A stretch of DNA of 64,000 nt, from the NCBI RefSeq assembly GCF_013377785.1, contig NZ_JABXWT010000006.1:105191-169190 (forward strand), read 5' to 3'. Origin of the DNA: Ruegeria haliotis (GTDB taxonomy: Bacteria > Pseudomonadota > Alphaproteobacteria > Rhodobacterales > Rhodobacteraceae). This document shows, piece by piece, positions 35,515 to 44,178 of the stretch. The notes under the pieces are model-generated. The model had not been told where the DNA came from, searched no databases, and saw only the letters and a program-made list of their open reading frames with translations. The translations under genes were made by a program, and so were the position numbers. The number at the start of each line of letters is the position of its first letter. The stretch's first letter is position 1.

Positions 35515-36480
35515 ATGAAAAACCTATATGCCTTCTGTGCAGCACTTGCCTTTGTGGCTGGCGTTGCCTCTGCCGAAACCCTCCCGACACTGCGCGCGGC
35601 TGTGCTGAAGATCGGCACAGTGAACTGGGAGCTGGAGACCATTCGGCAAAACGGCCTGGACAAGAAGCATGGCTTTATTCTGAACGTTCAGCCCTTTGCC
35701 GACAACGGAGCAACGCGTATCGCTGTTGAAGGGGATGCGGCTGATATGGCCGTGGCGGACTGGGTCTGGATCGCACGCCAAAGGGCGGCGGGAAAGGATT
35801 ATGTTTTCATCCCGTATTCCAAAGCCGTGGGTGGTGTCGTGGTGCCTGCTGACAGCCCGGCGCGTAGCTTGCAAGACCTGGCCGGGGGCAAGATCGGAAT
35901 AGCCGGAGGACCGGTGGACAAATCCTGGCTGATCCTGCGCGCCTATGCGGCGCAGGAATATGGCATGGATTTGAAGGCAGAGACCGAACAGGTCTTTGGT
36001 GCACCGCCGCTGATCTTCAAATCGGCGCTTGGCGGCGATTACGCAGGCGCGATCAACTTCTGGCATTTTTTGGCAAAGATGAAGGCGTCCGGGATGAAAG
36101 AACTGATCTCGGTCGAGCAGGCAGCGCAGGCCCTGGGCCTGGACCCTGATACGCCGTTGTTGGGGTACTATCTGAAAGAGAGCTTCCTAGAGGCGCATCC
36201 CGATCTGGCACAGAGTCTTTTCGCGGCAAGCCGTGACGCCAAGGATCTGCTGGCGACTTCACCAGAAGCGTGGGAGGGGATCCGACCGCAGATGAATGCA
36301 AAAACCGATATGCAGTTCGAACAGCTTAAGTCCGATTGGATCGCGGGCATTCCGGACAGAGGTCCGGTCGATCAGGTTGCGGCGAACAGGATGCTTGCGT
36401 TGATGGCTGAGTTGGGCGGCGCTGAACTGGTTGGAGAGGCCACAAGTGTTCCGCAAGGCCTGTTTGCGGATGTGGAATAG
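35515..36480 (+). CDS. NitT/TauT-type ABC substrate-binding protein
   Basis: 321 residues with signal peptide ending at A-S-A-E. The fold matches nitrate/sulfonate/taurine-type binding proteins (G-T-V-N-W-E-L-E, A-D-M-A-V-A-D-W-V). The ligand is not predictable. Permease and ATPase genes follow at 6 bp and by overlap, so the set is a complete importer placed between PQQ-associated genes and pqq genes. Confidence 0.85.
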   Translation: MKNLYAFCAALAFVAGVASAETLPTLRAAVLKIGTVNWELETIRQNGLDKKHGFILNVQPFADNGATRIAVEGDAADMAVADWVWIARQRAAGKDYVFIPYSKAVGGVVVPADSPARSLQDLAGGKIGIAGGPVDKSWLILRAYAAQEYGMDLKAETEQVFGAPPLIFKSALGGDYAGAINFWHFLAKMKASGMKELISVEQAAQALGLDPDTPLLGYYLKESFLEAHPDLAQSLFAASRDAKDLLATSPEAWEGIRPQMNAKTDMQFEQLKSDWIAGIPDRGPVDQVAANRMLALMAELGGAELVGEATSVPQGLFADVE

Positions 36481-36486
36481 ATCTGA

Positions 36487-37236
36487 ATGCAAGACACCCG
36501 CCTCACGCCCGTTCTTTCCATCGTGGGTCTTTTGCTGTTGTGGGTTGTTGCTGCCTTTCTGACCAATGATCCGCAGATCCTTCCGCAGCCTTGGGATCTG
36601 ATACCTCCGTTGCAACAGGAAATGGCCTCGGGCGCGTTGTTGCGAAACTTGGGGGCAACATTGCTGCGCGTTGTCTGGGCCTTCGCGCTGGCCATGACGC
36701 TGGGTACGATCATAGGATTGTCCATGGGTCGTTTTCCGGTGGTCAATCGCTGGCTGGACCCGTGGCTGGTGATTTTCCTGAATCTGCCTGCGTTGGTCCT
36801 GATTGTGCTGTGTTACCTGTGGATTGGGTTGACCGAAGCAGCAGCGATTATCGCTGTGACGCTGAACAAAATCCCGAATGTGGCGACGATACTGCGCGAA
36901 GGGGGCAGGGCTTTAAATACCGAGCTGGACGCTATGGCGCAGGTGTACCGACTGTCATGGCGCACGCGCATGCGTCACGTGATCCTGCCTCAACTTGCCC
37001 CATTCATCGCTGCGGCTGCGCGGTCCGGTTTGTCGCTGATATGGAAGATTGTACTGGTGGTTGAATTTCTTGGGCGCTCGTCTGGTGTCGGGTTTCAGAT
37101 ACACTTGTATTTTCAGCTTTTTGACGTGGCGATGGTGCTGGTTTACGCCTTTTCCTTCATCGCAGTGATGCTGGTGATCGAATGGCTGGTGCTGCAGCCG
37201 TGGGAACGCCGGGTCCGGCGATGGAGAGTCGTATGA
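36487..37236 (+). CDS. NitT/TauT-type ABC transporter permease
   Basis: 249 residues with about six transmembrane helices. The EAA loop region is recognisable (E-L-D-A-M-A-Q-V-Y-R-L-S, then an I-L-P-Q-L-A-P-F segment). It is the inner-membrane channel for the importer. Its stop overlaps the ATPase start as ATGA. Confidence 0.88.
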   Translation: MQDTRLTPVLSIVGLLLLWVVAAFLTNDPQILPQPWDLIPPLQQEMASGALLRNLGATLLRVVWAFALAMTLGTIIGLSMGRFPVVNRWLDPWLVIFLNLPALVLIVLCYLWIGLTEAAAIIAVTLNKIPNVATILREGGRALNTELDAMAQVYRLSWRTRMRHVILPQLAPFIAAAARSGLSLIWKIVLVVEFLGRSSGVGFQIHLYFQLFDVAMVLVYAFSFIAVMLVIEWLVLQPWERRVRRWRVV

Positions 37237-37829
37237 TCCGGGTAGAGATCCAGGAAAAACGCTTTGGGTCAGTGGCTGTTCTGGGGCCAATCGCGTTCAG
37301 TATTGGTGAAGGCGAGACGGTAGCCCTGACCGGTTTGTCGGGTGTCGGTAAGACGACGCTGTTGCGTCTGGTGGCGGGCATTGATTGCGCCTTCAGAGGT
37401 CAGATTGCGCGCCCCGATCGGCAGGCGATTGTTTTTCAAGAGCCGACGTTGTTACCTTGGCGTAGTACGCTTGACAATCTGACGCTGATCCATCCGAGCC
37501 TGTCCGGAACCGACGCCGAAGAAGCGTTGGGTGCGGTCGGGCTGGCAGGCAAGGGGAGTTTGTTTCCGGGGCAGCTGTCGTTAGGACAGCAGCGGCGCCT
37601 GTCTTTAGCGCGTGCTTTTGCTGGTCGACCGGAATTCCTGATCATGGATGAGCCATTTGCCTCGCTGGACAAGGATACGTCTGAAACCATGTTGACCTTG
37701 ACCGAAAACCTGATCGCAAAGCACCGACCAGCGACGCTTTTTGTGACACATTCGATGACCGAGGCGGAAAGGTTGGCGGATCGCATCCTGAATTTGCATG
37801 CCGGTCCGGATGGGGCGGTTGTGGACTAA
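37233..37829 (+). CDS. NitT/TauT-type ABC transporter ATPase
   Basis: 198 residues, short for this family (usually about 250). Walker A is G-L-S-G-V-G-K-T-T, Q-loop F-Q-E-P-T-L, a divergent signature L-S-L-G-Q-Q-R-R, Walker B F-L-I-M-D-E-P and switch His in V-T-H-S-M. All catalytic elements remain, so only the C-terminal tail is reduced. An alternative start at 37221 would add four residues. Confidence 0.88.
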   Translation: MIRVEIQEKRFGSVAVLGPIAFSIGEGETVALTGLSGVGKTTLLRLVAGIDCAFRGQIARPDRQAIVFQEPTLLPWRSTLDNLTLIHPSLSGTDAEEALGAVGLAGKGSLFPGQLSLGQQRRLSLARAFAGRPEFLIMDEPFASLDKDTSETMLTLTENLIAKHRPATLFVTHSMTEAERLADRILNLHAGPDGAVVD

Positions 37830-37839
37830 GCCACAGTTG

Positions 37840-38952
37840 TCATTCTGCCGGTTCGCGCGCTGTTCCGGGGGCTGTACGGTAAACGAACGGCGCATCAACG
37901 CGTGCGGCATGTTGGTTCGCTTGCGCCTGCAACTGCTTATGATGAGGTGACTTGATGCAAACCGGATCCGTTGCGCTGGCATCACCGATAATGGCCATCG
38001 CCTGACAGCGGCACCCGCCGAAATCAACCGTTTTACGCTCGCAGCTTTGACACGGTTCAGACATCCAGCCGGTGCCACGATAGGCGTTAAAGGCGGCGTT
38101 ATGATGCCAGATCTCCGCCAATGATTTGTCCTGCACCCGGTCGAACCTCAGATGGGGAATGGATTGCGCTGCGTGACAGGGAAGGACTTGCCCATCCGGG
38201 GTCACGTTCAAACCAGTTGTACCCCAGCCCCCCATGCACCGCTTGGGATAATCGCTATGATAATCCGCCGGAACATAATCGATGACCAACGTCCCTTTCA
38301 GAGCCTTGCGTGCTTCGGTGACATGTTGCGTGACCTGCTGCGCCTGTTCACGCGTCGGCATCAGTGCGTCGCGGTTTTGCAGCGCCCAGCCATGGAACTG
38401 CACGGTCGCCACTTCGATCCGCCGTGCACCCATATCCTGCGCCAGTTCCAGCGCCCGTGGCAGCTGATGAGCATTGTGGCGGTGCAGTACAAAGTTGAGC
38501 GTCAAGGGAAAGCCGATCTGTTTGATCCATTCAACGGCCTTCATCTTGCGGTCGAACCCGCCCCGATAGCCGCCCACCTTGTCGGCCATCACTGCATCCG
38601 TTCCTTGCAAGGAAAGCTGGACATGATCCAACCCGGCCGCGTCCAGCTCGTGCAGGCGCTGCTCGGTTAGTCCGATGGCCGAAGTGATGAGGTTGGTATA
38701 CAGCCCGGCTTGCCGCGCAGCCTGCACCAGCGTGACCAGATCCCGCCGCGATGCCGGTTCGCCGCCGGACAGATGCAGTTGCAGGACACCCAGCGCCGCC
38801 GCTTCATCAAAAACACGCACCCATGTGTCTGTGTCCATCTCGCTGTCTCGTCTGGTCATTTCCACTGGATTTGAACAGTAAGGGCAGGACAGAGGGCAAC
38901 GATGCGTCAACTCGGCCAGCATGGCGATTGGGGGTGGAGCGGTTTGGGCCAT
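37840..38952 (-). CDS. pqqE: PQQ biosynthesis radical SAM enzyme PqqE
   Basis: 370 residues, start ATG 38952 overlapping the pqqD stop by one base (TGATG). The radical-SAM cluster motif is C-P-L-S-C-P-Y-C, with SPASM-type auxiliary cluster cysteines in the last third (R-C-M-G-G-W, C-H-A-A-Q, then P-C-Q-S-C-E-R and G-G-C-R-C). It forms the Glu-Tyr carbon-carbon crosslink in PqqA, presented by PqqD. It is the last gene of the pqqABCDE operon. pqqF was not seen here. Confidence 0.95.
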   Translation of the reverse strand: MAQTAPPPIAMLAELTHRCPLSCPYCSNPVEMTRRDSEMDTDTWVRVFDEAAALGVLQLHLSGGEPASRRDLVTLVQAARQAGLYTNLITSAIGLTEQRLHELDAAGLDHVQLSLQGTDAVMADKVGGYRGGFDRKMKAVEWIKQIGFPLTLNFVLHRHNAHQLPRALELAQDMGARRIEVATVQFHGWALQNRDALMPTREQAQQVTQHVTEARKALKGTLVIDYVPADYHSDYPKRCMGGWGTTGLNVTPDGQVLPCHAAQSIPHLRFDRVQDKSLAEIWHHNAAFNAYRGTGWMSEPCQSCERKTVDFGGCRCQAMAIIGDASATDPVCIKSPHHKQLQAQANQHAARVDAPFVYRTAPGTAREPAE

Positions 38953-39224
38953 CAATTCACATCCAAAAAACGCCGGGTCCGCAAGGCATCCAGAAACCCC
39001 GAGCTGTCCTCGGTAATCTGATCGACCGGAGCGTTGTATTTCTCGGAAAGGGCGCTGGTGATCTGGCCAAAACTTCGCTGACCGTCCACTTCGTTCAGGA
39101 TCGCATAGCCGATCTGGTCGAGTGTGACTGCGCGTTCGGGTGCGAGCAGCACCCAGTTTTCGCGCACCTTGTCATAATGCAGGCGAACCCCGCGAGGCAG
39201 TGTAGGGATGTCCTGTGCCAACAT
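38952..39224 (-). CDS. pqqD: PQQ biosynthesis peptide chaperone PqqD
   Basis: 90 residues from ATG 39224, overlapping the pqqC stop by one base. The longer open frame inside pqqC is ignored. Typical features are L-P-R-G-V-R-L-H-Y-D and L-L-A-P-E-R-A in the first half. It binds PqqA and delivers it to PqqE. Confidence 0.93.
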   Translation of the reverse strand: MLAQDIPTLPRGVRLHYDKVRENWVLLAPERAVTLDQIGYAILNEVDGQRSFGQITSALSEKYNAPVDQITEDSSGFLDALRTRRFLDVN

Positions 39225-39973
39225 CACGAAACCTGCTGCAACAAAAGGCCGGTGCCCGGTTGCCAGGCGCCGGGCGGAATACGGGCGGGTTCCACATATG
39301 CGCCCCAAAGGGCATCCAGCTGCGACCACAGGATATCCGTCTTGAAAATCAGCGCTTTGGCTGCCGCCTCCTGTTTCTCGGCGGTGTCCGCATTATCCAA
39401 AACCCATGCCAGACCAAAAGCGACGTCCTTCGGTGCCTCTTTCAGCCGGTTGCGAAAATATGACAGGGAACTGTCATCGGCAAAATCATAATGCTTCAGC
39501 AACCCCTCGATCCGGTTCGCATGAATCTTTGGTGCAAAAAGTTCGGTCAGCGACGCCGCCACCGCTTCGAGCAGGGTCTTTTCCCGCACGAAACGCACAT
39601 AGGCATCCACCGCGAATTTCGTGGCGGGTAACACACCGTCACACGACGCCACATAGTCAGGATCAAGCCCCACTGCCTCGGCCAGGCGCAGCCAGCGCCG
39701 AATGCCGCCTTCGTTGTCATCCGTGCCGTCATGATCTTCGATCCGCGACCGCCATTGGCGACGCAGCGCCGGATCTTCGACGCGGGACATGAACGCGGCA
39801 TCCTTCATGGGAATGGAATGTTGATAATAGTAGCGATTGATAACCCAGGCGCGAACTTCATCCGGTGTACATTCTCCACCATGCAGCCGGTGATGGAACG
39901 GGTGCAGGTCGTGGTAGCGTTCGGCGCCGATCCGGCGCAGGCGGGCTTCGAAGGCATCGCGGCTTTGGGTCAT
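39224..39973 (-). CDS. pqqC: Pyrroloquinoline-quinone synthase PqqC
   Basis: 249 residues from ATG 39973, overlapping the pqqB stop (ATGA). Conserved stretches Y-H-D-L-H-P-F-H and I-N-R-Y-Y-Y-Q, and E-D-H-D-G-T, line the active site of the all-helical haem-oxygenase-like fold. It performs the final oxidation and ring closure to PQQ. Confidence 0.95.
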   Translation of the reverse strand: MTQSRDAFEARLRRIGAERYHDLHPFHHRLHGGECTPDEVRAWVINRYYYQHSIPMKDAAFMSRVEDPALRRQWRSRIEDHDGTDDNEGGIRRWLRLAEAVGLDPDYVASCDGVLPATKFAVDAYVRFVREKTLLEAVAASLTELFAPKIHANRIEGLLKHYDFADDSSLSYFRNRLKEAPKDVAFGLAWVLDNADTAEKQEAAAKALIFKTDILWSQLDALWGAYVEPARIPPGAWQPGTGLLLQQVS

Positions 39974-40866
39974 AGCGTGATCTCCATTCCGTCTTGTCCG
40001 ATCGTCCATCCAGAGGCCTCGGCTTGGGCCCGTTCAACACTGTCGGGGCGCAGAGCCGGATTTGTGTTGTTCATATGAACATATATCTTCCGTCCAATCT
40101 GCATGTCGGCAAAGCTGGTGATGGACCCGTCCGGCCCATCCATGGACATATGCCCCATCCGCTTGCCGGTTTTCTGACCAAGCCCGGCACGTACCATTTC
40201 GTCGTCCCGCCAGAGCGTGCCATCAAAAAACAGCAAATCCGCGCCGTCTAGTTGCGCCTTCAACTCTGGCGTAAGGGCAGCACAGCCGGGAATGTAATAC
40301 GCCGTCCTGCCTTGCGAGGTCAGCGCAACACCCACTGTCTGTTCGCCGATTAGGTCAGTTTGCACGTGCTCATCTTCAAGGTACAGGGGCACCTTTCCGG
40401 GCACTGGGAACAGCGTGGCCTGCAAGTCCGGGACCAGCTCAAACGGCGTATCCAGGGATATGGATGACCGGGTGACAACCTCAGCGTTCAACGCGTCGAA
40501 TATCGGGTTCTGTGCGATGACATCCTGAATGCTTTGCGTCGCAAACAGCGAGAACGGCTGCATTTCCCTGAGCGTCAGCAGCCCCGCCACATGGTCAATA
40601 TCGCCGTTCGTCACCAACACTGACTGCACGGGCATTTGACGTAACCCCGTCGGAAACAGAGCTGGTGTGTTCGACAGTTGCGATCGTATGTCCGGAGATG
40701 CGTTCAGGACGGCCCAGTTGAGGCCATCCGGTGACACCGTAAGCGAAGACTGGGTTTGAGGGGGTATGTCCCCGCGCCGCGCCAGGTTACAATTTTCGCA
40801 ACCACAATTCCATTGTGGCAGGCCGCCGCCAGCAGCGGCCCCAAGTATTATTGCGCGCAACGTCAT
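39970..40866 (-). CDS. pqqB: PQQ biosynthesis protein PqqB (MBL fold)
   Basis: 298 residues with G-A-A-A-G-G-G-L-P-Q-W-N-C at the N-terminus, including the zinc-binding C-x-C-x-x-C (C-G-C-E-N-C). A metallo-beta-lactamase-type N-G-D-I-D-H-V-A-G motif follows. It acts as an iron-dependent hydroxylase on the crosslinked intermediate. It starts 25 bp after pqqA. Confidence 0.95.
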   Translation of the reverse strand: MTLRAIILGAAAGGGLPQWNCGCENCNLARRGDIPPQTQSSLTVSPDGLNWAVLNASPDIRSQLSNTPALFPTGLRQMPVQSVLVTNGDIDHVAGLLTLREMQPFSLFATQSIQDVIAQNPIFDALNAEVVTRSSISLDTPFELVPDLQATLFPVPGKVPLYLEDEHVQTDLIGEQTVGVALTSQGRTAYYIPGCAALTPELKAQLDGADLLFFDGTLWRDDEMVRAGLGQKTGKRMGHMSMDGPDGSITSFADMQIGRKIYVHMNNTNPALRPDSVERAQAEASGWTIGQDGMEITL

Positions 40867-40891
40867 GAATGGGTTGGCGCCACAGGCATTA

Positions 40892-40993
40892 TCAGATCAG
40901 GCCGCCGCCACGCTCATCATCATGATCAGGGCCGTACATGTTGATTTCCATGCCGCACTCGATTTCGCGAATAACCGGTTTGTTCCATGCCAT
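40892..40993 (-). CDS. pqqA: PQQ precursor peptide PqqA
   Basis: 33 residues, too short for most gene callers. The peptide begins M-A-W-N-K-P and carries the invariant E16-I-N-M-Y20 pair that PqqE crosslinks to build PQQ. It ends with H-D-D-E-R-G-G-G-L-I. GGAGG is at the right distance before ATG 40993. It is the first gene of the pqq operon. Confidence 0.95.
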   Translation of the reverse strand: MAWNKPVIREIECGMEINMYGPDHDDERGGGLI

Positions 40994-41057
40994 TTCGGGA
41001 TCCTCCTGCTAAGATTTCTTGATCCTCAATCTGGCAGGTATCCAGTATCAGAGCGAA

Positions 41058-41072
41058 TCTTAATTTATAAGA
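41058..41072. promoter_or_regulatory. Dyad TCTTA-N5-TAAGA upstream of pqqA
   Basis: It lies 65 bp before the pqqA start codon and 24 bp from the response-regulator stop codon. The arms and the 5-bp spacing equal those of the dyad at 32453-32471 in the divergent promoter. Confidence 0.5.
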
Positions 41073-41095
41073 GAACACTAGACTTTGGTCGGTAG

Positions 41096-41779
41096 TCAGC
41101 TGTTATCCGTTAGCGGCGCACGGCCTTGCAGACAGAAACCCTGATTGCGCAGTGTTTTGATTTCAAATCCAAAATCAGCGTCCCCAAGTTTTTTGCGCAA
41201 GTAGCCGATATAGACATCGACCACGTTTTCGTTACTCGAGCCTTCCTGAGACCAGAGCGTGTCAAACAGGTCGCCGCGCGAGATCGGTGAACCGGCCTTG
41301 CTGATGAGCAGGGCTAGCAGATCAAATTCGCGTTCGGTCAGCGTCACGCTAGAAGTGCTGATACTGATGGTTCTGTTCTGGTGCGACAGGCGCGCCGGTT
41401 CGGGGTGTTGGGACAACGCGCGCTGCTCCTGTACCTGCAACCGAGCAACGAGTTCATCAAAGCTGAAGGGTTTGACAACGTAATCATCTGCTCCGGCCTC
41501 AAGCCCGGCGGCGCGGTGGTCGACGTCAGACAGGGCCGACAGCATCAGGATGGGGATCGACACCCCAAGCGCGCGGGCCGACCTGACCAGTTCGACCCCG
41601 CTGTCTGTGCCCAGCATGACGTCGACGATCGCACCTGAAAATGCACCGCTTTGCAGGCGCTCAAGGCCTCTGTTGGCCTGATTTTCAGCCTCGGCCGTGT
41701 ATCCATGCAGTGACAACCCCCGCACAAGGGCTGAGGCGATCTTCGGATCGTCGTCTATGATCAGTAATCTGGATGCCAT
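41096..41779 (-). CDS. OmpR-family response regulator
   Basis: 227 residues. Receiver domain with D9-D10-D11, phospho-acceptor D53 and the conserved lysine in V-V-K-P-F-S-F. A winged-helix effector domain follows from about 130 (L-T-E-R-E-F-D-L-L, N-V-V-D-V-Y-I-G-Y-L-R-K-K-L). It is the last gene of the operon with the kinase and ABC-2 transporter, and ends 103 bp before pqqA, placing it as a candidate regulator of pqq. Confidence 0.92.
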   Translation of the reverse strand: MASRLLIIDDDPKIASALVRGLSLHGYTAEAENQANRGLERLQSGAFSGAIVDVMLGTDSGVELVRSARALGVSIPILMLSALSDVDHRAAGLEAGADDYVVKPFSFDELVARLQVQEQRALSQHPEPARLSHQNRTISISTSSVTLTEREFDLLALLISKAGSPISRGDLFDTLWSQEGSSNENVVDVYIGYLRKKLGDADFGFEIKTLRNQGFCLQGRAPLTDNS

Positions 41780-41788
41780 GCCTGTATC

Positions 41789-43390
41789 CTATGCCCCGGC
41801 AACAGGTAACCGAATGCAGACATTTGTACCGGGCGACGACCCGAGGGCTCGGTCCTGCGGCACCGGACTGGTCAGCGAGACAGTGCCCTCATGCGCTTCG
41901 ATCACCCAGCGCGCCAGTGCAAGGCCAACGCCAAAGCCCTGACTGTTGGCTGTGCCGCCCTGAACAAACCGTTCAAAGATACGGCCCTGACTATCATCGG
42001 GGATGCCGGGGCCATTATCCGTCAGCGAAATCGCGACGACCTGCTCCTCCAAAACGGTCGAGACAGCGACCTTCTGTCCGTCGCGGGCATACCGGATTGC
42101 GTTACGGATCAGGCTCAGCAGCACCTGCCTGATCCAATTCGGATCACAGTTCACCCTACAGTCCAGCGCCTTATCCACAGTCAATTGCATGTTGGCACTG
42201 TTAATCTCAGGTTGGATATCCTGCGCGATTATCTGCAGCAGGTCGGTCAGGGCGACCAATCGCGGTTCCAGCGCCAATTCACCAGTCTCTGACCGTGCTA
42301 CGCGCAGCAGATCATCAATGCGCTGGTTCAGTTTCGCGGCGCTGGCTTCTATTGTCGATAAGGCATCCGGCGCACTTTGACTGTCTTGCTGTCCGATCTG
42401 AGATTCCATGGTGATGATCGTAAGCGGTGTGCGCAGTTCATGGCTGATGTCAGCGAAGAAGCGGCGGCGATTTTTGTCAATCTCGGACAGGCTTTTGTTG
42501 GCTGCGCGCAGCTCTTCGGTGCGTTTGGCAATCGTGTCGTTCAGTCGCGCCCATTCAGCTTCAACTTTTGCTTGGCGTTGGTTCAGCGCCGTCGCCATGC
42601 GGTTGGTTTCGCGATAAAGCTGACCAATCTCGTCATTGCGGGTCACGGGTAGCAGGACCGAAAACTGGGCTTGCCCGATCTGCAAAGCCGCCGCCCTCAG
42701 GCGATCGAGACGCGCAAACTGGGGGCGGACCAGCCCATAGTAAAACCAGGTCGTGCTGAGAACTGCGATAAGGGCAAGTCCCAGTGCAATCCACGTCAGG
42801 ATACGGCGTGTCTGTTCGATCCCCGCCAGAATGGAATTGCGAAACAGAATTTCGGTATTCACGGCCTGACTGAGCAACGGATCGAACCCTGAGGCGAAGG
42901 AGTCGATGTAGGCGCGCAATCGGGCTTGATCGGCATTGGTGTCGGCCAGGCCGTCCAGAGTGTTTCCCAGCAACGCTTCCATTCGTGCAAGGCCCAGGGA
43001 TTGGGTTCCATATCGGGACTGCTCATCCAGCCCGAACTTTTGAGCGGCCGTGACTGCATCCTCGACATCTGCGTGAAGCTGGCTGAACGTTGCGCCGATC
43101 TGAGCCTGAACGGGCTCCAAACGTTCGGCTCGTATTTCCGCAGGCTGTCCGGTCTGCACGGATTCTGTTGCAATCACCAAAAACGTGGCAGCTTGTGTAG
43201 ACAGGGCTGCGTATCGCGCCATACGCGTTTCTGATGCCAGCGCCGTTTCCAACCGGGTGGCAACGGTTTGCATGCCCAGATACAGGATCGCCGCTGTCAG
43301 CAATGTTCCTGACCCCAGCACAACGGCCCCCAATCCAAGTCGGGTTTTTAGCAGCAAAGTGCGTTTGGATGTCTCGGGGCCAGCACTCAT
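41789..43390 (-). CDS. Membrane sensor histidine kinase
   Basis: 533 residues. Transmembrane helices at about 20-42 and 195-220 enclose a helical periplasmic sensor of about 150 residues. A HAMP region and coiled coil lead to HisKA with H317 (S-H-E-L-R-T-P-L) and HATPase (N-A-I-R-Y, D-N-G-P-G-I-P). It is coupled to the ABC-2 permease by ATGA and followed 9 bp later by its regulator. The coupling suggests that it monitors the transporter or its substrate in the periplasm. Confidence 0.92.
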   Translation of the reverse strand: MSAGPETSKRTLLLKTRLGLGAVVLGSGTLLTAAILYLGMQTVATRLETALASETRMARYAALSTQAATFLVIATESVQTGQPAEIRAERLEPVQAQIGATFSQLHADVEDAVTAAQKFGLDEQSRYGTQSLGLARMEALLGNTLDGLADTNADQARLRAYIDSFASGFDPLLSQAVNTEILFRNSILAGIEQTRRILTWIALGLALIAVLSTTWFYYGLVRPQFARLDRLRAAALQIGQAQFSVLLPVTRNDEIGQLYRETNRMATALNQRQAKVEAEWARLNDTIAKRTEELRAANKSLSEIDKNRRRFFADISHELRTPLTIITMESQIGQQDSQSAPDALSTIEASAAKLNQRIDDLLRVARSETGELALEPRLVALTDLLQIIAQDIQPEINSANMQLTVDKALDCRVNCDPNWIRQVLLSLIRNAIRYARDGQKVAVSTVLEEQVVAISLTDNGPGIPDDSQGRIFERFVQGGTANSQGFGVGLALARWVIEAHEGTVSLTSPVPQDRALGSSPGTNVCIRLPVAGA

Positions 43391-44178
43391 GTCTTTCTTT
43401 TCATCAACCCGCGCGCCGGGTCATATCCCCAGACCGCAATGAGACACAGCACAGCAGTCGAGGCCAGCACCCACAACAACGCACCCCAGTTGATCTGGAG
43501 GTACATTAGAAACCGGATCAGCTCGACCACGTGGGTGAACGGATTCAGAGCACAGATATCGCGTAGCAATGGCGAGCTCTCCGCCATTTTCCACAACGGA
43601 TATAAAGCCGAGGACAGAAAGAACATTGGAAAGATGACGAAGTTCATCACACCGGCAAAGTTCTCCAGTTGTTTAATGAAACTGGACAACACCAGCCCCA
43701 GCGCGCCCAGCATCAGCCCGCCCAAAACGAGGCCAGGTAATACGGCGACATAGCCGGGCAGGGGCAGGACGATCCCGAACAGCGCCGCCAGTGCCAGAAA
43801 GGTATAGACCTGTAGAATGGATATGGCTGTTGACCCCATCAAGCGGCAGAACAACAACCACCAACGCGGGAAAGAACTGGTCAGCAGCAGGCGCATCGAG
43901 CCCATCTCGCGGTCATACACAAGGCTGAGCGAGCTTTGCATACCGTTGAACAGCAGCACCATCGCGCACAAGCCAGGGACGATATAGGTCTCGTAGGTGA
44001 TATAGGTCTGATAGGGTGGGATGATGGACAGGCCAAGTGTCGCGCGAAATCCCGCGGCAAAAATAGACAGCCAGACCATTGGCCGGACAAGTGCAGCCAG
44101 AAACCGTCCGCGTTGATGAATGAACCGCAGAAATTCACGCCCGATAATGGCCCGTGCCACGCCCCAGAAACCGCTCAT
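43387..44178 (-). CDS. ABC-2 type permease of PQQ alcohol dehydrogenase system
   Basis: 263 residues with about six transmembrane helices and the ABC-2 conserved region (E-N-F-A-G-V-M-N-F, F-F-L-S-S-A-L-Y-P-L). Homologues in Pseudomonas and methylotroph PQQ clusters (PedC-like) accompany quinoprotein alcohol oxidation; the substrate is unknown. Overlaps of 4 bp on each side couple it to the ATPase and kinase. Confidence 0.88.
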   Translation of the reverse strand: MSGFWGVARAIIGREFLRFIHQRGRFLAALVRPMVWLSIFAAGFRATLGLSIIPPYQTYITYETYIVPGLCAMVLLFNGMQSSLSLVYDREMGSMRLLLTSSFPRWWLLFCRLMGSTAISILQVYTFLALAALFGIVLPLPGYVAVLPGLVLGGLMLGALGLVLSSFIKQLENFAGVMNFVIFPMFFLSSALYPLWKMAESSPLLRDICALNPFTHVVELIRFLMYLQINWGALLWVLASTAVLCLIAVWGYDPARGLMKRKT

